From Paroedura picta (Eukaryota; Chordata; Lepidosauria; Squamata; Gekkonidae), in NCBI RefSeq assembly GCF_049243985.1, contig NC_135381.1, positions 16,479,345-16,543,344 of the forward strand: 64,000 bases of DNA, given 5' to 3'. Every line of letters starts with the position of its first letter. The stretch's first letter is position 1. A program made the translations under genes and the position numbers. The notes under the pieces were generated by a model. It had not been told where the DNA came from and searched no databases. It worked only from the letters and a program-made list of their open reading frames with translations. Below, in pieces: positions 23,543 through 36,200 of the stretch.

Positions 23543-24115
23543 AGAGTGTTTGGAGGCTGAAAATTAAGCAGTATCTGAGGGCAGAAAAGGGCCTGAATGG
23601 AGCATCTAGCCCCAGCATTCCTATGCAAAGATTGACACGCCAGCTGCACGTGAGTCAGTGCAATACAATGACCTGCCTCTCCAACCCAAAGTGGCCCTGA
23701 TGCTCCTTCACCCTTCCACACTGTGAAAAGACTTGCAATCTGCTAAAACTGGAACCACTGCTCAGAGAAGCTAGCCGTGGGAAAGCTGCACTCTGGGAGC
23801 AGTGCCGCAGCATTTGCAACTTGATGAGACCTCCTTCCCTGCTCTTACTCTCCCATCAACCGCTGCAAAGCAAGAGGAGAGGTTTTTCCCGGAACTGGTG
23901 GCTTACAGTGAGGCCAACCGGGGACTGGTGCCTGTCATAGACTGTGCTCTGCGCCTGTTTTTCCTTGGTGAACTGAGTCTGTGTGCTGCCTCCATGTGTG
24001 TGCGTATAATGTTATTTATGCCTCCTTGGAATGTTTATGTGTCTCCCATGGGTATGTTAGTAAGAGAAAAGACATATATGTTTTTGGAGAGATCAGATAA
24101 ATATAAAAATATATG
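23543..24115 (+). other. CABP1: Probable CABP1 3' UTR
   Basis: No AATAAA was found between the stop and 25,000. The A-rich stretch AGATAAATATAAAAATATATG near 24,090 is the best candidate end by position only, with non-canonical GATAAA. The true end is unknown. Confidence 0.35.
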
Positions 24116-24544
24116 AAAGTTTGTACAGTTATCATGCTTCTGTGTAAGGCGGAGGGAAGAGAGGCAAAATGGATGCTGATGGGTAGATCATCTCCCATTT
24201 TATAAGGACCCAAAGGCTATCTGGAGTTGAGGAAGCTGGATGTTGTTGTGTCTTATTTCTAAGACAATATTATTGTTTGGCACACTTGAGGCCAGTGGCC
24301 ACCCGTTTAGTGGTAGCCTGAGGGCAGAGAGGGCTCAAAAAGGTATCATGCATATCTGAAATACTGAATGGATCTAAACAGAAGCAAAACTACCATGGAT
24401 TACCTATATATTTGCCTCAATAGGGTAAAAATTCTTGGGGCTAATTCTGATTGAAATGTTTCCACCATCATCATCCTGACATTTCTAATTGAAATATGAT
24501 CCTCCTTTCCAAGAACTCCCAGCATGAGGCCTGATTTAAGCCTC

Positions 24545-24670
24545 ATTCCCTATATACATAAGTGCTGTCAAGTCACAACCAAATTATAGCAATCCCAGAA
24601 AGAGTCTTTCAAGGTAAGTGAGAAGCAGATACAGCCTTCATTGGTAGTCTCCCATCCAAATACAGGATAT
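24545..24670 (-). mobile_element. 5S-rRNA-derived SINE, partial
   Basis: On the minus strand it contains TATTTGGATGGGAGACTACC, the internal box C region of 5S rRNA. Further on it carries the TTGGTTGTGACTTGACAGCAC tail seen in lizard 5S-type SINEs. The 5' head is missing. Confidence 0.75.
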
Positions 24671-25339
24671 ACCATGTCATTTTCCCTGCTTCCTTCTCTC
24701 AGGTAAACACATATTAGATTGAGGGGTGGCTACTTGGCCTTTTGGAGAAACTCACATGTCCCCATGAAAATGACACAAGGGAAAGCTGAAGCGTGTTGCT
24801 TAAAGAGTGAAACATTTTTCTCTGTAGTCTGGAGTTTATTATAATTCTGGAATAACTTCAGCCCCACCTTGAGACAGTACAAGAGACACATCAGCTTCTG
24901 GGTGAAGAAAGCATGTGGCAAGTCAGAGGAGAATTGTGACACACCTTTTATGATATTTATTTAGTTTTTTTTTAAGTGCACCAAGCCTTTATTTAACAGG
25001 AAAATGGACATAAATGGGATAAGTCACCACACATGCCGGGTCTGATATGTGTTCCCACTACTGTACATAGAAAGCAATATGTGAATCAGTAGTACGAGGC
25101 ATTTGTGCATAGAACAAGTTCTGCCTTGTTTCTGTAATCATCCCTTCCTTGATGTTTGTGCCATGTCCACATTGCTCAGAAATGGAAGTTGCTGAAGGGC
25201 TTGGCATTGTAGACAGAAAAGGAAGACTATGATCCAGTCCAGAGAGTTGGGGGAAAGCAGATAAAAATACCATGTTTCTGAGACCAGATGAAAAAGCATA
25301 TCAGAGGCTATCAACCTTCAAGTGGTTCTAACTTCCTAG

Positions 25340-25600
25340 GCCTTACATGGTCTGTCCCGTATATCTGAGTGATCACCTTTCCCAATATGCCCCCAGAACA
25401 CGACAATCTTCAAATGCCAACATGTTGGTGGTCCCTGTCCTGAAAGAAGTGTACCTAGCCTCAATTAGCGCCAGGGCCTTCTCAACCTTGGCTCCAACTT
25501 GGTGGAAGCAGTTGCCAGCCAAGCTCTAAGCATCGCCTGGATTACTTCACGGCCTGTAAAAACGCCCCTATTCCACCAGGCATATGGGTGAGGTCAGAAC
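25340..25600 (+). mobile_element. L2/CR1-type LINE 3' fragment
   Basis: The frame reads VYLSDHLSQYAPRTRQSSNA and then LASISARAFSTLAPTWWKQL, clearly the same C-terminal region as the copy at 31,499-31,759. It is 5' truncated and decayed. Confidence 0.8.
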
Positions 25601-25992
25601 AGTCAACAAATTCATATGCATTTTCCTCCACAACATCCAACCACTAAATACATTGGAGAAAAGGGAGAATTTATTATTTTATTGTATTTCAAACTGGATT
25701 TCAATAGGTTCTGTACTGCCCCAGGCCTGTTCGCAGGGAGGGATAGTTGTAATTGCAATCATCAATTTAATGTAAATGAGAAATGGGCGTTGTGCGGCGT
25801 CTCTGCACTTCATGCGGTCGCGATGCTGGAGGGGGGCTTAAGACGCATTCTATCTCCCCAATCTCCGCCACGGGCGACCCTACAAAGTGTTCGCAAAACT
25901 GTGGGGGAAAGAAGGGTGCCTTCCTCCCGAGAGGCTCGCAGCAGCCTCCAGCAAGGCGCACTGGCGGCGAGTATGTGTGTGGGGAACGTTAC

Positions 25993-26289
25993 TCACCTGC
26001 CCTTTTTATGTCGAAATATAATGATAATAACTATGAGGGAAGTCCATCGCGTCTGTTCTGGCGCTCTGAGAGTTACCTTGCGGCGGGGGATGTCGTGAGC
26101 CTCGTCAGAGGCTGGGGCGGCCTGCAGGAGGGAGACGGACTCCGAGGTCGAAGCCAGAATCAGCCCAAGTTCCCCCTTCCCGCTCTCGGGAGCTAGCTCC
26201 GCCCCTCCTTCCGGGACACCTTCCGTTACCTCGACAACCGCCAGACCTCCAACGGCTCGGGAACCGACTTCCGGCCACCACTCACCCAT
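25993..26289 (-). CDS. Hypothetical divergent ORF in the MLEC CpG island (98 codons)
   Basis: I do not recognise this product. The ORF begins MGEWWPEVGSRAVGGLAVVE, with A at -3 and G at +4, and starts 36 bp from a palindromic CCAAT motif. It contains splice-donor-like sequences on the minus strand: AAG|GTAACT after residues ..DIPRRK, and CAG|GTGAGT right at its stop. The second is a near-perfect donor. This fits a first exon of a divergent transcript, either an unknown protein or, more likely, a promoter-associated noncoding RNA. GC-rich islands readily make chance ORFs of this length, so coding status is doubtful. Confidence 0.2.
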   Translation of the reverse strand: MGEWWPEVGSRAVGGLAVVEVTEGVPEGGAELAPESGKGELGLILASTSESVSLLQAAPASDEAHDIPRRKVTLRAPEQTRWTSLIVIIIIFRHKKGR

Positions 26290-26936
26290 ACTGCGCCGCG
26301 CTCACTAGCTGCGCTGGAGTTTTCTGATTGGGCAATCAGTCACGGGCCCTACCAACACGGGTCAGAAAGGGGGGGGAGGGGGGAAAAGCGGACGGGGCTA
26401 CTTCCGTCCCATGCAAACAGCTGACGGGGTGGGGGAGTAACCCTTCCCTGATCGGCGGCAATAGGAACGCCGAGCCAACACAAGCCACTCCAGATAGACG
26501 ATATAATAAAAGCCGAATTCCTCCCGTCACCGTCAAATACGGATGGCATCTCCTCAAGAAGTGGGATATGCCAGCCGCTCTAACGTAAAGAGAAAGGCGG
26601 GAAGCGTGTGCAGAGTTGGGGGGGAGTTGAAAACCCCGCCCAGTTCAAGTGGGTCGTTCCGCTGCCTTGGAGCTCGCCGGCCGCGCTGTCGCCCAGCAAA
26701 CCGCTGGCTCGCGCTTTGCGCTCTCAACGCAACTTGCTCCTTTTGCCGTGCGTGTCGGTGGGCCGGCTGCGTTGCCCGTACGCAAATCCAGGCGCTCTAG
26801 CAGCCAACGGGATGACGAGGCGGCGCGGTGCGGCGCGGCGATTGGCTGAGGCCGTGGGTAGCCGGCACGGCGAGCAGGTTAGGCTGCCCCCTTGCTGCGG
26901 CTGAGGCCACGAAGGAGTCGGTGTGAGGCGGGCGGC

Positions 26937-26978
26937 ATGTGCGGGGACGGCGGCGGGGCGGGGCTGCTGCCGCGCTGA
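26937..26978 (+). other. Short upstream ORF in MLEC 5' leader
   Basis: An ATG at 26,937 opens a 13-codon frame (MCGDGGGAGLLPR) ending in TGA at 26,976-26,978, 21 nt before the MLEC start codon. If the leader includes it, it could lower translation or allow reinitiation. Whether transcription starts upstream of it is unknown. Confidence 0.45.
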
Positions 26979-26999
26979 GGGGCCAGGGAAGAGCCGGAG

Positions 27000-27216
27000 A
27001 TGGTGGCGGCCACGGTGGCGGCCGGGTCCGGTGGGCCGCCGCTTCTGGCCGCCCTCCTCGTCCTCCCGCTGCTGTTGCCGCCGCCTCCTCACGCCGCAGA
27101 AGGAGCTGGCCTGGCGGAGAAGGTGATCTGGGCCGTGAACGCGGGTGGCGAGGCCCATCTGGATGTCCACGGCATCCACTTCCGCAAGGATCCGCTCGAG
27201 GGACGGGTGGGACGAG
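27000..27216 (+). CDS. MLEC: MLEC exon 1, signal peptide and start of lectin domain
   Basis: Starts at an ATG with G at -3 and G at +4 and encodes a hydrophobic leader rich in Leu and Pro, then [15 protein letters not shown] and [15 protein letters not shown], nearly identical to human. The leader is diverged, as expected for a signal peptide. The donor is GTGAGC at 27,217. Confidence 0.96.
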
Positions 27217-30200
27217 GTGAGCCCGCAGCCAGGCCCCTTCGCGCGTAGCCCGCTTGTGTGTGGAACTCCCCGCCACGGGACGAGGGGGGGGGGTGCTCAA
27301 CGTCCCCCAGTTTATGGGGGCGAATGGGCTTCGGAGCGGGGGTGTCGCACTGGGGCTTCTGTCGTCAGGGGCTGGGGAGGCCGCGTTGCGAGCATAGATA
27401 TATATACAGTCGTGGACACTGTTGGAGACTGTGGGAGAGGGGCAGTTACCAGACTCTACAGCAGGAGGTCACCCAATGGGGTCCGCGGGCTGGAGCATCT
27501 AAACAGAGGAAAGAGGGCAGAATGCAGAGTTCACTTGCTGAACATGACTTAGTTGCAGAATGCAGAGTTCATTGGTGAACATGGTTTAGCTGCAGAATGC
27601 AGAGTTCACTTGCTGAACATGACTTAGGTGCAGAATGCAGAGTTCACTTGCTGAACATGATTTAGTTGCAGAATGCAGAGTTCACTTGCTGAACATGACT
27701 TAGGTGCAGAATGCAGAGTTTACTTGCTGAACATGATTTAGTTGCAGAATGCAGAGTTCACTTGCTGAACATGGTTTAGTTGCAGAATGCAGAGCTCACT
27801 TGCAGAACAGGCTGCTGTTAGCGATGTGGGAATGACCTCATCTTCAGTGGCTGCTGAAATGGCCTGACCAATGAATGGAGGAAGGTGCACTGGTGAAATG
27901 CTAAGTAAATGGAAGTTCCAGGCATAAAGGCAAGATGTTTTGCTTGCTTTGAGTCAGATCTCTAGTCTTTGATATCTTATGCTCTATAGTTGAATTATAT
28001 TTCTGATTTTTGTATCCTGCTTTGAATCCCGATGAGAAAGGCAGGCTGAACATAACATAAAATAAATAAATGCCTCTGAATGTCAGCATTTGAAGGCAAA
28101 TTAGAGGATTCATGCCCAGTATGTGATCTTCCTGGAGGCTTCTAGGAACTATTTTTGACTTCAGAATGTTAAAAACAAAGGTCGTCCTTTGGTCTGAGCC
28201 AGCAGCATGGTAGTTACTTTCTTGACACACAGTCATCCACCGCTACCACTTCTATCTCTTCTCAGACATCCACTCAAATTTTGTCTAGTACAGCATGAAC
28301 AAAGGAATGCTTTCTTCTTATTCCAAATTAACAGACTTTCTAGCACCCATCAGGTGCCATATGCTTGCTGCACGTATTAGAAGCAACCACTGGGGAAAAG
28401 TTTTGGCTAAAAGGAGTTTTGCAATCTGTGTTAGCAGAGTATTATAATGATTAACAATGAGATCTAAGGAGAAAATGAAAGGGCCACACCAGTCACTAAG
28501 AAATGTTTTAAAGGGCCAAGGCCAATGGTCCTAATAAAGTAAGTGTGTGTGTGTGTGTGTGTGTGTTGTATATTACTTCTGATCTTGTGCTCTCCTTGAA
28601 GGAACACTGAAAGACTAACAGATTCTCCTGAAGAAGCCTGGTGGTGAAAGGCATAGGGAATCTTTATCCTTAGCTGAGTAACAAGATGCATAATTTTACA
28701 TTGCTTACACCATCAGCCTCCATCTTATTGTTATCAAACAGTAATATCTATACATTTCTGAAAGGAAATCCACAGTAAATATATCAAGTAAAGAGAATTA
28801 TTGCAATATGAAGCTTTTGCCCTAACTTGGATAGCCCAGGCCGGCCTGATCTCAGAAGTTAAGCAGAGTTAGTATTTGGATGGGAGGCCCCAGGGAAGCA
28901 CAGTGCTGCAATGCAGAGGTAGGCAATGGCAAACCACCTCTGAAAGTCTCTTGCCTTGAAAAACCCCATGGGGTCACCACAGATCAAGCTATGTCTCAAA
29001 GTAAAATAAACTAAGCTCTTAGAAAATCTCCCCGGTCCCATTTACTACTTCTGTTCCCATATTTGAAATATTAATGGCATATGCTAGTTAGAAATGTTGC
29101 TGCCATCCCTTTTACGTTATCGTGACATGATTTCTGATTCTTATTGTATGTACAAATTGACCTTTGGCACCAGTAACTTCCTCTCTTTGCCAATAGGAAG
29201 GTGGTTAAACTATATCAAGGCTAGCCTATCGGTCCAGTTACATTGCTGTTTTCCTCACGTTCCACTTTCCCTTCCAATTTGCCACGTTTTATACTTTCTT
29301 ACTCCGTGCTTTGATTTTCCCATCTTATTGATTTTCACAGCACTTACTCCCTTGCTTCCTCAAACAAAGGACTTTTAAAAAATCTGTTATGTTTGCAGTT
29401 GCCAGACTTCTTCTGTGAAGTCCCAAGATTTATTATAAATGGACTTAAAATCTGAGCATGCAATGAGTTCCCAATTGGTTGGTGCACAGTACAGGGCTGG
29501 GGGTGATCTGCATCCCCTTTATAACCCACTGGTGGAAATTCTCTCAACAGTTTTTGACATTTTAAATATGAGTGTAATGGAGGCTGTTTTCTTTCAAATT
29601 AATGTTCTTGGAGCCTTTGCTCTGAATCTGAACCTGCTGAGTCTTAGCCAGTCTTTACAAAGTGGCTGAAATTACTATTCTTTCAACTTTCTTCCCTTAT
29701 TGCAGTGCTGACATTGCAGGGCAGGGAAGGGATAAGTTTAGTCATTACTCAGTTCCTTGCCTTGAAATGAGCCCCCTAGTTTCACTGTCTGGTTCCAGCC
29801 ATTTGTTGTTCCCAATGTAATAATTTAACCAAGGTGCCTGTACATGTTGCTTTCTTTCTTAGTTGGCTGCAGTTATTCCCAGTTCTCTTGCCTACATATT
29901 TGGTTTCAGTTGGGCTCAGGCTTCCAGGTCTGCTAACTGTCAGAGAGCTATCTGAGCCTGATGTGAGTGTCAGGAGCACATATGACAGCAGCACCATGTA
30001 CACTGCCTGCCAGTAAGAAGTTATGATTTTGTAGTACCCTGCAGCCATAGCTGCTAAATTGGAAGTTTTTTTTTTAATGTACTAAATGTGACTTTTGCTG
30101 GAAACCCGCAGTATCCTGTCTTTGTGTTTATATTGCTGAAGCTCATATCAAGGTTTGATGCTGTTGCATCAGAGAGAGAAATACAGTGGCAAACAAACTG

Positions 30201-33200
30201 AGCAGCGAATTAGGAAAAATTTTCCACCATGGCTTCAACACTTTAAGAAAATTCATAACATCTGTATAAATTAGCATGTTTCCAGATAAGAAATATGGAT
30301 TTTATTTTATAAATTGTATAAATAATAATATAAATGTTATAATATATAACATTAATTAAATATTAACACTGTACATATATAATCATTAAAACGTCTCTAG
30401 AAGGTGTGTGGGTGTGGGTTTTGGGGGGAGTCTGAAGGTGAGAGTGTGGCCATTTGGCAAGTATGAGATTGTGGCCAAGCCGATTTGGCCAGTTCATGGC
30501 AAATTCAAACAGACACATCCTCTTTTCCCGGGGAGAAAGCAGAAGTTCTTGGAAACATTGTACTATTAATATTTACTTTCTGATCAATCCTGAATTTTTT
30601 CTACCACTTCAGAAACGTGAAGGTGCATCAGTGACATATAGAATTGTACTGTCTGGAATATTTTTAACATTTGAAATATAAATGACTTTGTTTTGTTACA
30701 ACAAAGTTGCATGTATGCTAGACTGGGAACCTAGGGCACAGAAACTTGATAGTTCTACCTAAGCACACAGATGTTATCTGAGGCCTTGTTGCTACCTCGT
30801 ACCAGGTTTCTGCCTCCATCTCTATCCTCCGTTTCTGACTTTTATCCTCTGCCAAGGCAGTAAACTACTTGTTTTCCTGTAGATAACTGTTATCAAAGCC
30901 CTTTGAGGTGTGAGGTGAAATGGGAGGCCTCGGGGTGGGGAGGCCAGGAGGACAGCAGATTCAGGGGATTAGCTTCTAATCAAAGTCATCAGAGGACCTG
31001 CAGCAGCAATTGACAAAAGCAGCTCTGAACATTCTCATGAAGGTACAGATATAGGAGGTGTCATTATTTAATTCTGTGGAGGGTCATAATTCAAAATGTT
31101 TATACTTTGGAACTTTTAGAAAGCATTTTGACTAAACCTTCGTTCCTCAAAACTTTCACTTCTGTAGCAACAATTTGCCTTTCCACCTTCGTATTTTCCT
31201 GTGCAGCTGTGAGGGCTAGAAACTTTGTAACTTGTTAGCAAAGATGAACATTCTTAGCAAGTCAGTTTTTTATTTTATTTATTATATACCGCTCTCCCCG
31301 GAGGCTCAGGGTGGTTTACATAAAACTTATAAACAATACAAGAAACAATCCATAACATATAAATAACCGTAACATTAACACTAATAACTGATAATTGTAA
31401 CAGTGCAACAGTATAAACAGGTCCAGGAGCAGAGCACACTGATGGAGTTCTGGGAGGGAGGAAACGGGCCCTTCAGATGTTGTTGGTTACGCCTGGTCTC
31501 AACCAAATGCCTGGCGGAAGAGCTCCCTTTTGCAGGCCCTACGGAACTGTTTCAGCTCCTTCAGGGCCCTTATCGTCTCTGGGAGCTCATTCCACCAGGT
31601 GGGGGCCAGGACAAAGAATGCTCTGGCCCTGGCACTGGTTGAGGCCAGGTGGGCTTCTTTAGGGCCAGGGACCATTAGCCCGTTGGTGGTGGCAGAGTGT
31701 AGATCTCTTTGAGGGGCATAGGCAGGGAGGCGGTCCCTCAGGTACACTGGGCCCTGCACTTTTTGACTGCACAGAGTTCAGTACATTAATAGTGTAAGAT
31801 GTGTATGTTTGTGTTATTAATGTCACACTGCTCTCTTCATATCCCAGGAACACATTTAGGAGATACTGCCTGTTTCTTCAAGAGACTGAAGGCAGAGTGT
31901 GCTATAAAAGTGCTTTCTATTCAGTACTCCATTGGTCCCTTTTCCCGGTCTTCGGCAAGTAGTGCATGTTTAAACAGCTGTATAACAGACAAATGCAGCA
32001 GGTAAAACTTTTCCTAGCAGACAGAATTTCTGCTTGTCATATAGCTCTTAAAGCTACAGGAGCTTTGCTAGAAGAAATATTCGAAGTAACAGTAGCAAGA
32101 CCCCCAGGCATGCTTCTTCAGGTAGATTTCAGCCCACAAAATCTGGACCTTACTAGGAATTAAAGGATGATTTGTGCGGGTTAGAATACTCCTAGTTTAT
32201 TGCTTCTGGCTCCAAGTTCTGTAAGATGATCCTTGAAGAAGGAAGTTTGCTTCTCTTCTTGCAGTGAAATAAAAGTCTTGAAAAGTGACACTGGAAAAAT
32301 AGACTTAAACAGCATGCAAATGTAGATGTTTGGTACTTTTCATTTGGAACAAACTTGCACAAAGTATACTGCTGGGCTAACTCCTGGCTTTTTGGAGCAG
32401 AGACCCAGATTAGCTACCTTAGAATGCTTTTTTGTGTGTTCTGAATTTCCCTGAACTAGATTTTTAATCCTAAGCATTCTGGTGTTGTTATGTCCCCCCT
32501 CTATCCACTCTTCCAGATGAAAAATAAATATAAAAGCTGTTCTATGCTAATGCATTTTTTGTGGTGGGTGCTGGTTGTTCTCTGTGGGACAAGCCAAAGC
32601 TTTGGCTTTTGTCCTCATGGTTAGAGTTTCATGTTCTTAGTGACCCATGCTGGACTTGCTCCAAGGTGCAGGTTGGTTGAGCATCTGCTACTGAAAGAGG
32701 AAGCAGCCATTTGCAGGAATTGAATCTGAATCAGTCTTTTCCTTGGAGGGTTACTTTGAGAGTTACTTCTCATTAGCCATGCCCAAGAAGGTATTGAAGA
32801 GCCTAGGTTCAAGCTATAGTCCAGTTTCCCTTCTGGAAGATTTGAGGTTTTCTTTTACATCTGGGATGTATTTGCGCCTGGGAAGATGCTGTGTGTAGTC
32901 AGTGCTTATTCAGCTTCAAGCTGCTTGTCATTTGGCCTTTCCTTGCAATAACTTTATAAGTGTTCAAGCTGCATTTCCATATGACAGATACGATCCGCTC
33001 ACAGCTACAAAAAAGGATGGTGATTGCTGTGTGGAACCTGAACCTGGGTCTAAATTGACATGCTAACTGGGTGGAGCTCACTTGCTGCTAGTTTCTGTAG
33101 TTACCAGCAAGTTTCTTGCAGAGATGTGAAAGCCTGGAAATGTTTTTAAAACTAGGTCGTCTCCCCAATGTTTCATTAGAAAAAATGGAAATCTGAGAGC

Positions 33201-36200
33201 ACTGGGGAAAAACCCTTTCTGGTTTCTCATTGAAGTGCTTTTTAATACGAGATTTTACTCACTTAGAATGTGCGGCATATTTTTAAGTAAAACAATTTTA
33301 ACATTAGAGAATAATTCCTGTGTATTGTAGATATAAACAACATCAATTGTATATTTATTGTTTTAATGTAACAAATGTTGTCCATTATGAATATTCTGTG
33401 ACGTATATGGTGATATAGTTCAGTAGAGTTATAAAACTTGTCTATGTCCAAATATGCAACCAGTGCTATTTAGGCTGAGACTTTCAGCCCAAATAATATG
33501 CTGCTTACTATGAAATAATATTTCCACACATTTATTTTTCTGACTCCTCAGATGGCAAAAATACATTCTAAAATAGCATATTATGCAGATATTTGTAGTG
33601 CTATCTCTCTAGAATGTCCCCCCCCCCGCAGAAATATTCAAGCATTTAATCCTGGAGGTTTTGACAAATATTAGTCAACCTGTGGTCCTCCAGATGTTCA
33701 TGGACTACAGTTCCCATGATCCCCTGCCAGCAAACACTGGCAGGGGCTCATGGGAATTGTAGTCCATGGACATCTGGAGGACCACAGGTTGACTACCCCT
33801 GTAGTACAATTTTAAGTGCTAAGTTCTTGAAACAGTAAAATAAGTTTAGGATTGGTGAGGAAAAATGTTGCATATATTTCAACTTCCCTTAAAATTTCTG
33901 CTAGCTTCCCACCTACCACCCACCCCCAGTTTCAAAATTGCAGCAGTTTTGCATTCCTAGTTTCATGACACGCCAGAGACTTGAACCTGGAGTTCCCACA
34001 TCCAAGGGCAGCAGACCATCAGTTACATTTCCCATTGATTCACTGTTGCCGGAGAATGCCTAGATGGAAGGTTCTTCTGGAACTCATTCTGAGAAGGGAA
34101 GTGCTGTACTTCTCTGTTGCATGTGAAGCTTTTGTCAGAACTAATTTCCCTGTTAATCATAGCACATTCTCATTCATTTGTGATGTGAAATTGATGAACA
34201 TTCTTAACTGGATCTGCAGCTGGGTTGGCATGAAGTTGCTGCTTCTTGGTGCTGCTTCTTGGTCAGGAGTGACTTTTTCTCTCCCAGAAAACAATTTTCT
34301 TCTCAAACCTTTCCTGCTTGGCGGGTTAGGCAATGAAGAAAACCTACCTATGGTTGCTTGTACTTGGATACAAAGCATCATCTGTAGCTGCTACACGGTT
34401 TAGTTGGTTTTGTCTGAAATCAGCATGCCTTGTAACACTGTCGTGAAGTGCTATTGCTGGGGTTGAGGGGGCACTGGACTACATTGGAAATTAACTGGGT
34501 ACAGCTTGTGCCTGGGTTTATTTTAATGAATCTTCCCCGTTTTCACCTTTCCTTTCCTTGTGACTATTTTGTGGCCACAAATTCTGATTGCTGCAGTTTT
34601 CTCTCTCTTTTTAAGTGTAGATGTAAGTTACATTATGCTTTCATGCTAACCTGTAGGCTGGCAGATGCACAGATTTCTCTTAGTGCTCAGGTGTTGTTCT
34701 TCATCTGCTGAATTCTGCCAGTGGTCACACACCTATCACCCCCATCTTTGCATTTTTAGCCTTAAGTAAGAATAAGAGTGGGAGAGCTCTGGTGTGCAGC
34801 TGTATTGCACTTGTGTCTGTGTTCACTAGAAGGGCTAGGGCTGGTTTTAATTTCCTTTTGTTCATTTTTAAGTGGGCTTTCTTTGGGAGCTTTGTGCTTG
34901 GCTTGCTGATGAAATATTCCTTTTCAGTTTGATTTCCATTAATAGCTGGTTTCGTCTTTAGTTATCCATGGCTTCTAGTGAAAGTTTCTCCCTTTTCGAA
35001 AGCCCTGTCCCAGGATCTTTCTAATTTTGGGAGGCTGAGGTATACTACTCTTAAGTAATTCTAGGGCTTTCTAGAAGGGAAAGACCAACATGAGAAGCCA
35101 TGGAGGACTACTTTGATTTGGGCACACTATACTCTTTCACCCCTACTGAAAGAGCTGTGCACCCTCAAAGGAGGTTACGCTATATCTATCTTTTTAATTT
35201 TTTTTGTTATCTCCCTTCTTGGTTTTGTAGGGGACAGAAGAACTCAAATGAAGTTAAGTTGTGAAATGCATAGCTCTGCAGCAGTGTTTGATGTTGGATC
35301 TGCACTTTATCAGCTATTTGAAGCTAGATTTTAAAAACAAGTAGATAAAGCAGGAACATTTCCAACTCTTGTTGCTGACAAATTTGACTGACAGCTTGTG
35401 GCCTCCACGTAGACCCGATTCACACACATGGGTTCATAATTTGCCATATAGTGTCCTGGGCATATAAGTAGGTCAGCTTAGATCAAATACTACATACAGA
35501 ACCTGCATCTCTGCTCACACAGCTTTCTCTCCTTTCCAGGGGGAGACTTTTCATTCATTAAGCTGTAATTCAGCATGTTATCCACTGATGCAAAATCAAG
35601 CTGTAAGCAAGAGTGTTGGAGCCAAATTTAATCTTCTCATGGAGTGTTCTAATTGTCAGACCGTGCCTGGTTGTGAGTCCCTGATTAGGAACTTCCACCT
35701 TAGTATTGTAATAATTTTTGTACGCGGGAATAATAGAATTGTTGTTGTGGGCAGGTGAGTGGGTTGGTGGTCTCAGGGTCTACAGTCACCAAATTACTGC
35801 TAGAGTTTAATGTTTTATTCTTTTTTTAATACAGCCTCTGACTATGGCATGAAGCTGCCAATCTTACGATCCAATCCAGAGGATCAGATTCTATACCAGA
35901 CAGAACGCTACAATGAGGAAACTTTTGGATATGAAGTCCCCATCAAAGAGGAAGGGGATTATGTGCTCGTGTTGAAGTTTGCTGAAGTCTATTTTGCACA
36001 ATCCCAGCAGAAGGTAAGTAGGTATTGTCTCCTATTGGGACTCCATTGGCTAATTCTGAAATCGCTTGGGCCTGCTTATGGCTTTCATGTTTGGGTGTCT
36101 CTTCAGTAATTGCTTTGCGCTCTGTGGGCTCAAATAGGTTGGAGATCCCTAGACCCCGTGAGATTCACCTGGCCTCAACCAGGGGCAGGACCTTTTCGGC

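Larger units (their letters stand above)
24116..25780. other. Short intergenic stretch between CABP1 and the MLEC CpG island
   Basis: Contains a minus-strand 5S-type SINE and an L2/CR1-type LINE fragment. No exon was recognised on either strand; a minus-strand exon here would be needed if the divergent transcript proposed at 25,993-26,289 is spliced. Confidence 0.6.
25780..27400. promoter_or_regulatory. MLEC: CpG island with MLEC promoter, possibly bidirectional
   Basis: CpG density and GC content rise sharply from about 25,785 and stay high into MLEC intron 1, in contrast to the AT-rich flanks. A palindromic CCAAT/NF-Y type motif TGATTGGGCAATCA lies at 26,325-26,338, between the MLEC start and the minus-strand ORF at 26,289. 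No TATA box is apparent. The island is about 1.6 kb, long for a single CpG promoter, and consists of two blocks separated near 26,480-26,540 by AT-richer sequence. Confidence 0.8.
27217..35834 (+). other. MLEC: MLEC intron 1
   Basis: This 8.6-kb intron starts in the CpG island and holds the 38-bp minisatellite, an LINE tail at 28,005-28,072, a (TG)n tract at 28,540-28,565, a 5S-Sauria SINE, a minus-strand LINE end, and a palindromic hAT copy. AT-rich, featureless DNA occupies 30,280-30,390 and 33,240-33,450. No additional exon was recognised. Confidence 0.75.

Noticed and set aside
27520-27800. CRISPR-like array
   Set aside because: Units are contiguous with no unique spacers and the genome is a vertebrate; it is a minisatellite.
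28839-28960. 5S rRNA gene
   Set aside because: Only the middle of 5S is present, diverged and fused to a BovB-like tail; it is a SINE.
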